Shown here in pieces: positions 1 through 10,846 of a stretch of DNA of 64,000 nt. The translations under genes and the position numbers were made by a program. The stretch spans positions 59,170,234-59,234,233 of the forward strand of contig OY743174.1 of assembly GCA_963555705.1 (NCBI GenBank). Direction: 5' to 3'. Every line of letters begins with the position of its first letter. Within the stretch, counting starts at the first letter, position 1. The notes under the pieces were generated by a model. It had not been told where the DNA came from and did not search any database. It saw only the letters and a program-made list of their open reading frames with translations. This stretch comes from Ligustrum vulgare (taxonomy: Eukaryota > Streptophyta > Magnoliopsida > Lamiales > Oleaceae).

Positions 1-1023
1 AAATAAATAAAATATGTATAATTTGAAATTTTATAAACTTGTACATATTTTTCAAATAAATTTTTTTGAACTCACAAGTACCTCGAATAAAAAATTATTT
101 GTTTGTTTAAAAGAAAGCTAGTTCTATGTCAAAAAAAGAGAGTAAGTAAACCACCTCTAATGTCTCCGAACCTTCCTTATGAGAATGAAATGAGGCCCTA
201 GCTTGACTAGAGACCAAGACTCACAACTAGAACCAATAGCGGCACTGATCGATCGGATATTGATTGAAAACGTAGCCCCTCTCCCCCCCAGTCGCCTGAT
301 TAGTTGGAAGAACCATTCTATTTGTACAAAGTTCTACTATAGTGGTCATCGTAGCAGCAACAATGAGGGGCCTGGATGTCCTGGCTATGTACAAATACAT
401 TTTTCCTAGTGAGAGTTTTCATTGAACTTATTTCGTTTCAAGATTTATCAGTATTTTGGAACCACCAATTTTCCTTTGTAAAACCACAAAAATTCTTTCT
501 CGGCCAAGCCATAAGTTCTTGACTTGAGTACAAAAACCAAAAAAAAAAAAAAATGTACAGATCCCTTACTGTAGCGAAAAGTTACTTAGGTTATGTTCAA
601 CGACTGTCTTTTGATTATATTTGTAATTTCTAGGTAAAATGTATGATTGAAAATTGAAAAAAGAAAATAGGTGTAGTTGAAAAGTACTTTAAGAAATTGT
701 GTAAATTATAAAATTGATTTATAAACAAATTTAAACTATTAGTCGAATAGAGGCTTAGTCCTGGTTAGTAATTATAATCTAAATTTTAATTTAAGTTAAA
801 ATAAACAATTAATATCCATTACATATTTTAAGGGATTTACAGCTTTTCAACCACGTATTTCAGATACTGAACATGGGCTTATTTCTTTACTCGGTCGTTG
901 AATCCTGGACATGTTTGCTTTGTTATTTGAAATGAATAGTGATTTTTAAGAGAATGTGTGGTTAAAAGTATGAAATATTTTTTGAGTTTTTGTTTAATAT
1001 TATTTTACTATTAAATGTATGGG

Positions 1024-1062
<39 letters not shown>

Positions 1063-1187
1063 TGTAACAAAAATTAAAGGGACTCAAACATGGGCTCATT
1101 TTCAATCATACATTTTTATGTGATCTGTCACTTTCACACATTTTAACATCTTTTCAACCACGGGTTAATTACACCAAATACCGCTAG
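1..1187. other. AT-rich intergenic stretch
   Basis: I see no gene here. A 68-codon open frame at 203-409 has no recognisable motif and no splice support. The region holds a GA dinucleotide array near 1026-1060 and short phrases (such as GGTAAAATGTATGATTGAAA) that recur across the window in decayed MITE-like sequence. Confidence 0.5.
1026..1060. repeat. (GA)n microsatellite
   Basis: An uninterrupted GA dinucleotide run of about 17 units, seen directly. Confidence 0.9.
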
Positions 1188-1420
1188 TATGTTTGATTTA
1201 CAAGTTGGAAAAAGAAAAGATTTTTCAAATAAGTTGGAAAAAGTTTTCTTAACAAAATGGTTGAAAAATATTTTCCAAGAAAATGACCTTATTTATACTT
1301 TGAATGATTGTAATTAGAAAATATTTTTTAGGTTAAATGTTATAATCAAATACAAAAAGTTAGAAAATATTTTCTTAGATAAGACATTTTCCTATAAAAT
1401 TCTTGTAATCAAACGTAGCC
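1188..1420. mobile_element. MITE-like element with TGTTTGATT ends
   Basis: The left end reads GTATGTTTGATTTACAAG and the right end CTTGTAATCAAACGTAGCC, so the ends form imperfect terminal inverted repeats. The interior is rich in GAAAATATTTTC-type palindromes. A related, more degraded copy lies near 33590-33830, ending in CAATCAAACATAG. The target duplication is not clear, so the family is not assigned. Confidence 0.45.
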
Positions 1421-2297
1421 AATATTTACCAAAAAATTTAAATCTACCACTAACGTTTTAAAGTTATGCAAACTACCATTTATGTTTACAATTCTTACAT
1501 CATATACCATTTTGTTGACTTTCTAATGCGGAATGCCTAGTTGTAATGTTAAATGATGACTTGTCATTATCTATCAGCAAGTTGGTGGCCACGTAAGCGA
1601 TTAAAATTTTATTTATTTTTTTAATTTTTAAAAGAAGTTGCACAATTTTTTTTTAATGAAAAAATTGTTTGTTAAAAATTTTGTGTTTAAAAATATTTTT
1701 TTTATGTTTTCGAGGTAAAATATGTGATTGAAAAGTGGAGAGAGAAAATATTCGTGGTTAAGAACTGATTTGAAGAATTGTATTTTTTAAAAACATGTTT
1801 TTAAAAGATTTGCCAAACGGAGGCTAAAATTTGAAACATACAAAAAATATTAGAAAAATTAAAAATTGATAAAGCACAAAAAATTTAAAAAATCTATTTT
1901 TACACACAAATCAATTCAAAGAACACGTACTAACATATTCACAAAATACACACACTAAATATACACAACACCAAAAAAATAGTGCAGCCATTATTCTGGT
2001 TTATAAATTTATTTATGTATAATTTTAAAGTAAAAAATTAGTGATTAAAAATTGGATAGAAAAAATGTGCATAATTAAAAAATAGTTTGAAAAATTGTAT
2101 AATTTATAAACTGATTTATAAACCAATTTATTTTTGTTATTAAAAGAAGATTATTTTTTAAACCCCTATCTGAGATAAATTTTAAAAAATATATTTTATT
2201 CTAAAACAAAGTCATCAATAATATATATGCATATATACGTGTGTGTGTTAATTGTCTAAATTTTTCCTTATCTGAGATAAATTTTAAAAAAAAATTA
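1421..2297. other. AT-rich sequence with decayed MITE pieces
   Basis: No gene is supported. The sequence near 1700-1826 ends with TTTGCCAAACGGAGGCT, the same kind of terminus as the Harbinger-like MITEs at 17.9 kb and 45.8 kb, but a matching left end is not clear. Confidence 0.4.
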
Positions 2298-2305
2298 TTT
2301 TATTC

Positions 2306-2688
2306 TAGTGTTTAGAAAATCAAAAATCGGTTGGAACCAAAAAAGGCAAAAGGTCAAGGTTCAGAAGGTCCGATCGGATTGAGCCGATTTCAATTAAAAC
2401 ATAAAAAATTATTTCAAAAATCATAAAATTTTCTAAAAAACAAATTATTTTACAAATAAACTAATATTTACTCATTTTTAAAAAAAATTATACACAAAAG
2501 TAGTTTAAAATAATTAGAGAGAAAAAATCGGGTAAAAGAATTGATCGGTTCTTGGTTGAACCGGTCGAAAACCAAGTCAATCGACCAATTTTCTTCCGAC
2601 CGATTTTTGGGTGAACCGGACCGATTTTCGGCCTGTTCCTGATTTTTTGGGTCGAACCGGTGGGTTCGATCCGATTTTCTAAATACTA
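2306..2688. mobile_element. Non-autonomous hAT MITE (383 bp)
   Basis: Terminal inverted repeats are TAGTGTTTAGAAAATC on the left and the reverse complement of TAGTATTTAGAAAATC on the right, 15 of 16 bases matching. The element is flanked by a perfect 8-bp duplication TTTTATTC at 2298-2305 and 2689-2696. An 8-bp TSD with TAGNG-type ends is the hAT signature. The interior is built of degenerate GAACCGGTCGA / TCGGTTGAACC-type repeats and encodes nothing. Confidence 0.85.
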
Positions 2689-2696
2689 TTTTATTC

Positions 2697-3554
2697 TAAA
2701 ACAAAGTCATCAACAGGAGTCTGTTTGTAATGTGAAATTTTTTATTTTTTGTGGTTTTTTTTAGGTTTTTAATGGATGTGTGGTTTAAAAATGTTTGAAA
2801 AGTCAAAAATTGTGGGCTTGACTTACAATGGATTATCATGATTGAGTTTAAAAGTTGTGGTAAAATTTTTATCATTATCAAACAACCTCTAATATGTATG
2901 TATGTATGTATGTATATACACATGTGTGTATGTGTGTGTGTGTGTCAACTGTCTAAATTAAACAATTGTTTTTAATCGCATATGTTATGGGACACAAATC
3001 TTTTCAACAACATAATTCATTAACTTACATAATCTGCAAAAAATATGATTCTTATATGTGCCAAACTTGGGCTAACTTAGCATTTTTGTGTTTTCTGTTG
3101 TTAGTAAAGCAACTTGCTCAACTTAGTAAGATCGTAAATTTTATTTTTATTTATTTATCATCATCAAACATTGTAATTGCAATTCTAGCTGTATTTCATT
3201 TCAAACAAGTCAAATCCTGATTGGTTGATTGAAAATTAATTGTAACAAAGTGTATCAATGTTTAATATGTTTCAGCAAAAACCATTGAAGGCACTTTTAA
3301 AAAATGTCCACCAAAAAGATGGACGGGCTAAAACTAATGACAAAGCCATAAATATATAAATGTTTTCCTATTATGACTTTGAATATTGAGACTAAGTGTT
3401 AGCTTAGAGATCATCACCCTTAATTTTGATATGTGTTTACAACGTTGCATTATATTTTAGCATATATAAAAGTTTGAAGATTCCGATGTATACGTTAATT
3501 GAGGCATCGTGTAATTTTTAAAAATATGTTTCAATAAATTCAAACTCTATCATA
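2697..3554. other. Intergenic, no supported gene
   Basis: AT-rich sequence with a short TATG/TG microsatellite at about 2895-2945. Short open frames at 2696-2923 and 2966-3220 look like chance: low complexity, no domain, no splice support. Confidence 0.5.
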
Positions 3555-3937
3555 TATGGAATACAACTAATCATTACAAAGATTGGTTATCGTGTCGTTG
3601 AAGTTATAATAATGTCCGGAAGCAATGCAAGGATCAAAGTATTAATTCCAAAGATATCATTGATTCCACCAAATGTGAGATTGTCTTTCAAGTTTCAAAG
3701 AAAACAATTTTCATTGATTGTGTCATATGCTATGACCATCAATAAGAGTCAAGGTCAATCACTTTTTCATATGAAATTTTCCTTAAAAAATCAATTTTCA
3801 GTCATGGACAATTATATCTAGCAATTTCGAGAGTCACCAATCGTGCTGATCTAAAGATATTGATACGCGGTGATGATGGAAATCCAACGAATGTGAAGAC
3901 AAATATTATTTATAAGGAGGTCTTCCAAAATTTCTAA
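3555..3937 (+). pseudogene. Helitron helicase C-terminal fragment
   Basis: Translation from about 3558 gives a stretch equivalent to the C-terminal end of plant Helitron/PIF1-type helicases: SGSNARIKVLIPKISL, then [20 protein letters not shown] and SQGQS, the helicase motif V/VI region. The frame is lost near 3785-3800 by what looks like a one-base deletion, after which another frame continues with LAISRVTNRADLKIL and ends ..KEVFQNF at the TAA of 3935-3937. The same C-terminus is present in the larger Helitron at 24.0-24.25 kb, so this is the remnant of a second, related Helitron whose upstream part is missing or too diverged to see. Confidence 0.85.
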
Positions 3938-4821
3938 TACTAATGCTTATTATTATATTATTTATTATACTAATGTACAATTTTTGTTAGTTTTTCTGAT
4001 TTTTTTACAATTATTTTGTTTGAGTACATTTTTTAATTACATAAACATAATAATAGAGGTAACCGTGGTTCGATTTGGTTCTGATTCCAGAAGAATCACA
4101 CCAAACTATAAATCGATGGTTTTTTACTAATGGAACCGATTGATTTTTTAAAGATATGGAACCAAACCGCTCGGTTCTGGTTTGATTTTGAGACCATTAC
4201 TTGAATTTTTAAATAATAAATGCAAATTAAAACATGTTTATATCCGCTTCTTCATTAGAATCCATCTGCATCATTACTAAATAGAAAATGAAATTTTTAG
4301 TTAACAAAATAAAAATTTAGAAAAAAGTAACATGTTATTCCAAGTCAAAGAAGAAGAAACTCGCCTAAAGGAAGCTCGTCGACCCATTGAAACTTAGAGA
4401 ATCGAACATAAAAACTGTTTAGACTTATAAGTTACATGTTACAATGGAGTTCTGAGTCCCATTCTGCCATAGTGCCGTGTGAGTTAGGGATGAATTTGCA
4501 ACTTGAATTTGAGTTAACTCTTGAGAATTGACGAATTGAGCCGATGTTTATATATACATAAATTTTAAAAAATAAACATCTATGCCGTCGATAGTGATTA
4601 AGGAGTGCAACGATTGCTGTGTTATAAGAGTGCAAGTAAAATTGCGTGAATGCGTGTCTATAATTAAAAAGAAGAAAAATGAATTATAATTTAGATTTAT
4701 GATTTAAAATATCTGTCTAATAGGAAATGGGATAAAATGTATGGTAAATAATATTTTTGTACATTTCACATTTATAATTTCAAATTTTAATATTTTGGTG
4801 AGATAAATATCCACTAATTTG

Positions 4822-4824
<3 letters not shown>

Positions 4825-4856
<32 letters not shown>
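4825..4856. repeat. (TA)n microsatellite
   Basis: Simple TA dinucleotide run, seen directly. Confidence 0.9.
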
Positions 4857-4859
<3 letters not shown>

Positions 4860-5171
4860 TGAGTTTGATTCTTGATTCTAGTTCTGGAAAGAGAACTTGA
4901 ACCAGAACCTAAATCAAATTATTCTTGATTCTAATAACCAAAGCATTATTTTTTTAATGTAGAACCGAACCAAACCGCTTGATTTGGGCTCTGTTCGGTT
5001 GGAGTGTGTTCCAAATTAAATTTTGTATTAGATTTATTTGTATTTTCTAGGTAAGACGTGGGGTTAAAAATTAGTTTGAGAAATTGTGTAATTGAAGAGA
5101 AAAAATATGAATGGTTAAAAAGTGATTTGAGAAATTGTGTAAATTAAATTTGTTGTCTTTTTTGTCTTTTA

Positions 5172-6228
5172 GGGGGGTTTATTCAATATAAATTTTGAAT
5201 GATTTTTAAAGATTTTAAAGGATTTGAAAAGTTTAGGTGTATTCAATTTAGACTTTAGAGTCTCCATAAAAATTTTGATGTATTTAATATAGATTTTAAT
5301 GGACTTTCTAAAAGTTCATAAAAATCATGGTGTATTGTATAAAGACTTTTAAAAGTCTTTAAAAATCATGTATTATTCAAATTATCAATGACTTTTAAAG
5401 ACTCCTATAAAATCCTCTATGTACTAACTTCTAAATACAGAGTATAACAACAAAATCTCTTTATTTGTCTTTCATTAACCTCCTAGATTTTGAAAGACTT
5501 TAAAAAAAAAAAAAAATTAAATTGTAATTTTATTTTCTTATATTTTTCTTTTTTTCATGTTATTTTTAGAAATCTTAAATCCTTGACTAAACAAATCATT
5601 ATTTCTCTTCTCTTTAACTTTTTAAATTTTTTTCTTTATATTTGGGTTCTCTTATTCTTCATCGTTTTCTTCAATTTTTCTATGAAAATAAATCTAAACT
5701 AAAATTCTATAAGATCTTATAGAAAAATAATAATTAAATTGTATCAAAACAAATAATAATAAGTAAAGTGATTCTAGAACTTTCTCTAGAAAATTTTTTA
5801 TGAACATAGTACAATTTTTATGTTGATATCAAACGCGATTTTATTTTTTCCCAATTTTTTTAATCACAAATGTTTCTCTATTTTAAAACTATTTATATCT
5901 CTTATGCTGTATTTTTTTTTTTGTAATTCACTTGATTTATAATTATTATTAACGATTCATATCATACAAAAATTAATCTATTAACGTTTAATTTTTTAAT
6001 TAAAAAATAAAAGTCTGTGAAAATCTTTAAAGTATTTGAAAGTCTTTTAAATCAATCTACAAAAGTCTTTAAAAGTAATTGAAAGTCTTTTAAATAAATG
6101 TCCACGAAAGTTTTTAAAAGTCTATATAAATCCATAAAAGTCAATAAAATTCAATGAAATCCATTAAAAAAAGTCTATTGCAAAAATTCTTTAAATATCT
6201 TTCGAAATCCCAATTGAATAAACCCTCT
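5172..6228. mobile_element. Harbinger/Tourist-like element (about 1.06 kb)
   Basis: The left end GGGGGGTTTATTCAATATAA and the right end, read inversely AGAGGGTTTATTCAATTGGG, are inverted repeats. TTA flanks both sides (5169-5171 and 6229-6231), the usual target of PIF/Harbinger elements. The interior is filled with degenerate copies of AAAGTCTTTAAAA and its complement, extending the inverted repeat far inwards. There is no coding potential: the open frame at 5490-5702 is T-rich low complexity. Confidence 0.7.
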
Positions 6229-6412
6229 TTAGTGTATTAATTTGGTAAATTAATTTTTACCGAATGGTGCCTTGGTTTGGTTCTAATTTGATCTGGTCTG
6301 ATTCAGTTATTTTGTCTACCCCTACATAATACGTGTGTTCGTCGAACTGGTTATTTTGTTTTTCAAGAGAATGAGTTCAGGGGAAAATGAGAAATTGGGG
6401 AAAGAGGTCAAA

Positions 6413-6439
6413 TCTATCTAATATATAAAAGGGAGAGTG
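6413..6439 (+). other. Helitron 5' terminus
   Basis: TC followed by the A/T-rich TATCTAATATATAAAAGG block typical of angiosperm Helitron starts. Confidence 0.75.
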
Positions 6440-7068
6440 CTGGCCCCTAACTCCTGCCCACTAACTCCCGCTCAAATGCATTGCAATGTTCAGATAGAAA
6501 AAAAAGGAAGCTGTATAAAAAAAATAAAAAAAAACGCCTCACACACATCAAAAACAAATTTGTCAACAACTGCAGATCTATTGCAGGTTTTTACATTCCC
6601 AAACAAGAAACAAATACAGATTTTCAAATGTTTGAAAATAACACAGGCTGCATGAAATATGCTTTTTCAATCACCTAATTAATGCCAAGATCTGGCAAGT
6701 CAAATAATATATATACATACACAATTACAGCCCGAAATAGGAAATAAAAGGAGTCTACTTTTTGGCCGAAAAATGACTTATATGCCTGGAAATTTCTTTC
6801 CAGGCAACCTATGTACACAACATTTAATGCTGAGATCAGACCTGTCTCTTCACAATTAATTAACAGAAAAATCTGATAACATTAATTCGCCTTGCAGTCC
6901 CGTACACAACATCTTCTTCATCCCCAATACTTATAAGCAGCTGCGTCCATTAAGCCTTCACTCCAATCCAGCAAAATCTGATACATTCAAGTTGCAGTCC
7001 CATTCACAGCATCTTCTTCATCCCCCAATCCAGCAGCCACAACTCCATCCAAGAAATCTTCAATTACC

Positions 7069-10000
7069 ATGGCCAACAACAGCAGCTGCATCCAAGACAT
7101 TAATGCACCAAAGACGGAGTGGAAGATAGACGTTCAGATTGCACGCCTTTGGAAAGTAACTGACTTCAACCGGAGAGACGTGTGTGTTAGCATTGAGATG
7201 GTTTTAACAGATACACATGTAAGTACAAAGCACTTCTTTTGTAAGTATATGAACATGCTGAAACAGAAATAAATGTACCTGAAAATGCTTAAAATATACT
7301 TACATGATGCTTAAACAGAATAAAGGATTAACAAAAAACTAAATATATTCAGGCTGCTTAAACAGAATATGGACAGATTAATGAAATATGTACAATACTT
7401 GAAAGTCAATAATGATGTTTACTCCAAAAAAATGCTTTCACTGCCAAATCAAAAGGCTTTTGCTATTCTGAAGATTAAAAGTATAAATGGACAGACTAAT
7501 TTAATGAAATATGAACATGCTTAAACATAAAATAAATGTACCTGAACATGCTTAAATATGCTAAAACAAAATTGAAATGGACATTTATTACTGAAATATG
7601 GACAGATTAATGAAATACTTAAACATAATATGAAGTAGTTCATTATGTTCATAGAAAGCATTTAAAATATACTTACATGATGCAGATTTTTTTCCTAATG
7701 AACATAAAAAATGCTGGACATGCTAAAATGGAAAGAAGTACACATACAATTTGATAAAATTACCTTAGAGTAGAAATGTTAAATGTTGGAAACTAGGCAC
7801 AAGTTAATGAAATCTGGAAATGAACATTTATTACTGAAATATGGACAGATTAATGAAATACTTAAACAGAATATGAAGTAGTTCATTATGTTCATAGAAA
7901 GCATTTAAAATATACTTACATGATGCAGATTTTTTTCCTAATGAACATAAAAAGGCTAGACATGCAAAAATTGAAAGAAGAACACATACAAGAAGGTCAA
8001 TAAACATATTAAAAAATGCTGGACTTGCTATTTCAAAAGGCTTTTGCTATTCTGAAGATTAAAAGTATAAATGGATAGACTAATTTAATGAAATATGAAT
8101 ATGCTTAAACATAAAATAAATGTACGTGAACATGCTTAAATATGCTAAAACAGAATTGAAATGGACATTTATTACTGAAATATGGACGGATTAATGAAAA
8201 CAGAATATGAAGTAGTTCATTATGTTCATAGAAAGCATTTAAAATATACTTACATGATGCAGATTTCTACTCATAAAAAAATGCTGGACTTGCTATTTCA
8301 AAAGGCTTTTGTTATTCTGAAGATTAAAAGTATAAATGGACAGACTAATTTAATGAAATATGAACATGCTTAAACATAAAATAAATGCACGTGAACATGC
8401 TTAAATATGCTAAAACAGAATTGAAATGGACATTTATTACTGAAATATGGACAGATTAATGAAATACTTAAACAGAATATGAAGTAGTTCATTATGTTCA
8501 TAGAAAGCATTTAAAATATACTTACATGATGCAGATTTTTTTTCCTAATGAGCATAAAAAAGGATGGACATGCAAAAATGGAAAGAAGTACACATACAAG
8601 AAGGTCAATAAACATATTATTACATTGTTTGTATTCACAGGGACATAGAATTCATGCTACTATAAAGCAATCGTTGATACTGTTGTTCGAGCCTATGTTG
8701 GACGAAGGGAAAATATACACGTTGGAGAATTTTTACGTGGGTCACAACAACCTCAAGTACAAGACAACGTCACACAAGTTCAAACTAAATTTCTTGAACA
8801 AGACTCGGGTCACAAAGGTTGTGGACGATAAATTCCCGTTCGGGAATTTTCTCTTCAAGTCGTTTATTGAAATCACCACGTCCCCAACGTTGACTGAGTT
8901 TGAATTATTCGGTAATCTTATTTGATATGCAATGTATTTATTTTATTGAATAGATTATATATTTTTTTATATTTTACATATTGGAATATTTGACGTTTTT
9001 ACACTTATTGCTATTCTTTTATAGACATCTTGGGTGAAGTAGTTGGTAAAGAGGCCTTGCAAACTAGGCAGACTAATAAAGACATAATCAAGTTCCTTGA
9101 AATTATGGTTCAAGACTTGGAGTAAGTCCTTTTTAAATTTGCAATTCATTTGTACTTGCTGACTATTGATGGATAAATATTTTTATTTACCAACAATTAT
9201 CTGATGTATATTTTATTGTAGGAACAATAAGCTAAGTTGTACTCTATGGGATGAGTATGCTAAGGAGTTGAATAAGTGCTTTGAAGGAGAAAAGACTGAA
9301 CCAGTTGTGATAATCATTCAGTTGTGCCGAGCCAAACGTTTTAGAGGTGTACAACCTTTAAATATTGAACATAATGATAACATATTTTTTATTGAATGGA
9401 TTATTAATTTTAACAATTTACATAGGTGAAGTACGAATTTCCAGCAGTTACTATGCTACAAACGTAATGTGTGATGCTGAAGTAAAGGAGTCTATTGAGT
9501 TCCGAAATAAGTATGCTTTGAAGTCACTTCAATAATGTTCTTTAACTTAATGTTTTATATTCGTACAAATTTTATTATCACGTTTAATGTTTCAACTGTC
9601 TATCAGGATTGGAAAGTTGGATCGTACCTCGCAAAGAATTAGCCAAATATCAAGCTCTACTATGTACTCTATTTCTAATGACTTGGTTAGTGGAGATACG
9701 GAGTTCAGGACAATTGATCAACTTTTGGAATCGACTGAGGTAGTTTAAGTAATTACTTCTTAAAGATTTCTTCAACTATTCCTTTAAATATATGTTCAAA
9801 CTTCTAGGTGGGTAGTTGTTGGATTGTTGCAACAATTATTGCAGTTGAGAGTGCAAGGAATTGGTGGTATTTATCTTGCTCTAAGTGCACCAAAAAGGTT
9901 AATCCTGCTGGGAACCGATTCTATTGTGAGAAATGCGACATTTATGTTGTTGAGGGAATGCCGAGGTAACATTTAGATTGTGAATTATTTTTTGGATAAC

Positions 10001-10846
10001 GTGTTGTTAATAATGTGGTAGATGATTTTTTCTTTCTTTTTTTCACTTTCTTCATTATAGATATAAGGTTCAAGTACACTTCATTGACGGCACTGGAAGT
10101 GCATCTTTTATGATGTGGGATCGATATTGTTTGAAGCTCATTGGGAGGACTGAGCAAGAATTGAGAGAAAATCTTGGAAAGGTTAGTATAAACATTGAAA
10201 ATTGTAAATAAAAATCATTTTTTCCATACGTTAATTATAGTGTTGGATTTATTGCTTGCAGAAATGTGAAGAAACTTTCTATCCCGAGGAAATAGACAAT
10301 TTAATTGATAAAAAGGTGTTATTTAAGGTCCAAATCAAACTTCAAAACATACACGAAAATTCTGAAGTTTACACTGTTATGAGGATGACTGATGATAGCA
10401 ACCTCATATCAAAGCATGTTTATAGTAGGAACGACGATAGTCAGGTACTCATTTAAATGTTTTGATCTTACATAGATTGTTGATTGAATTAAAAACCTTT
10501 TAGGATCTTCTTATCTGAGATACAATCTTTTAGGGGTTTGAATTGCATTCGAAGCTTGAAAGTACATATTGTATGGAATCGAAGATTGAAAGTACAGATT
10601 GTATTGACCTAAAGGTAAGCTTTTCAAAAGAGAAATAGTTACTTATGGTTAGGAAGATTGTACTTGATCAAAACAAATTATGGTTTGTTATGTGTGTAGG
10701 ACTCGATGTCGGACAATGATGTGGATACCCTAAACACCAAAACACCAAGTAAAAGATCAAGAACGCAGGTGGTTGAAGATGGTGGACCACCTACCCAAAT
10801 GTCGACTACCAAGTTAAGAAAGGTTGTGAAGAAAGAGAAGGATTGA
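7069..10846 (+). CDS. RPA70-like ssDNA-binding protein, 11 exons, open throughout
   Basis: Replication protein A large-subunit-like protein of the kind carried by plant Helitrons, presumed to bind the single-stranded DNA made during rolling-circle transposition. Exons read as 7069-7218, 8641-8911, 9025-9121, 9222-9346, 9426-9510, 9607-9739, 9808-9965, 10061-10181, 10262-10444, 10534-10614 and 10700-10846. Every intron is GT-AG and the phases join without a stop or frameshift, giving 516 codons plus TGA. The start is the ATG at 7069 in context ACCATGGCC. The first part matches the N-terminal OB-fold of plant RPA1/DUF223 proteins (WKVTDF.. then YTLENFYVG). Exon 7 encodes a four-cysteine zinc ribbon, Cys311-x2-Cys314 and Cys327-x2-Cys330, as in the RPA70 C-terminal DNA-binding domain. 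The C-terminus is basic (KRSRTQ, KKEKD). It is shorter than cellular RPA70 (about 600-650 aa). Intron 1 is long and repeat-filled. Confidence 0.85.
7300..8600 (+). repeat. Tandem duplications inside intron 1 of the RPA-like gene
   Basis: A block beginning near GGACAGATTAATGAAATACT and running through GAAGTAGTTCATTATGTTCA and CTTACATGATGCAGATTT recurs at about 7600, 7850, 8190 and 8455. A second block (TTTTGCTATTCTGAAGATTA..) recurs at about 7458, 8046 and 8307. Spacing varies between roughly 250 and 340 bases, so several unequal duplications occurred. Diverged pieces of the same phrases recur at 11410-11690, downstream of the gene. Confidence 0.85.

Larger units (their letters stand above)
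4054..6324. mobile_element. hAT-like non-autonomous element with nested insertion
   Basis: The left end TAGAGGTAACCG and the right end ..TCTACCCCTA (reverse complement TAGGGGTAGA) form a short inverted repeat. Flanks are CATAATAA at 4046-4053 and CATAATAC at 6325-6332, seven of eight bases identical, consistent with a hAT TSD. Subterminal sequence is rich in GGTTCGATTTGGTTCTG and its complement. The interior includes a TA microsatellite at about 4825-4856 and a nested Harbinger-like element at 5172-6228. No transposase is present. Confidence 0.65.

Noticed and set aside
203..409. 68-codon open frame near the window start
   Set aside because: No motif, no splice support, neighbouring sequence non-coding.
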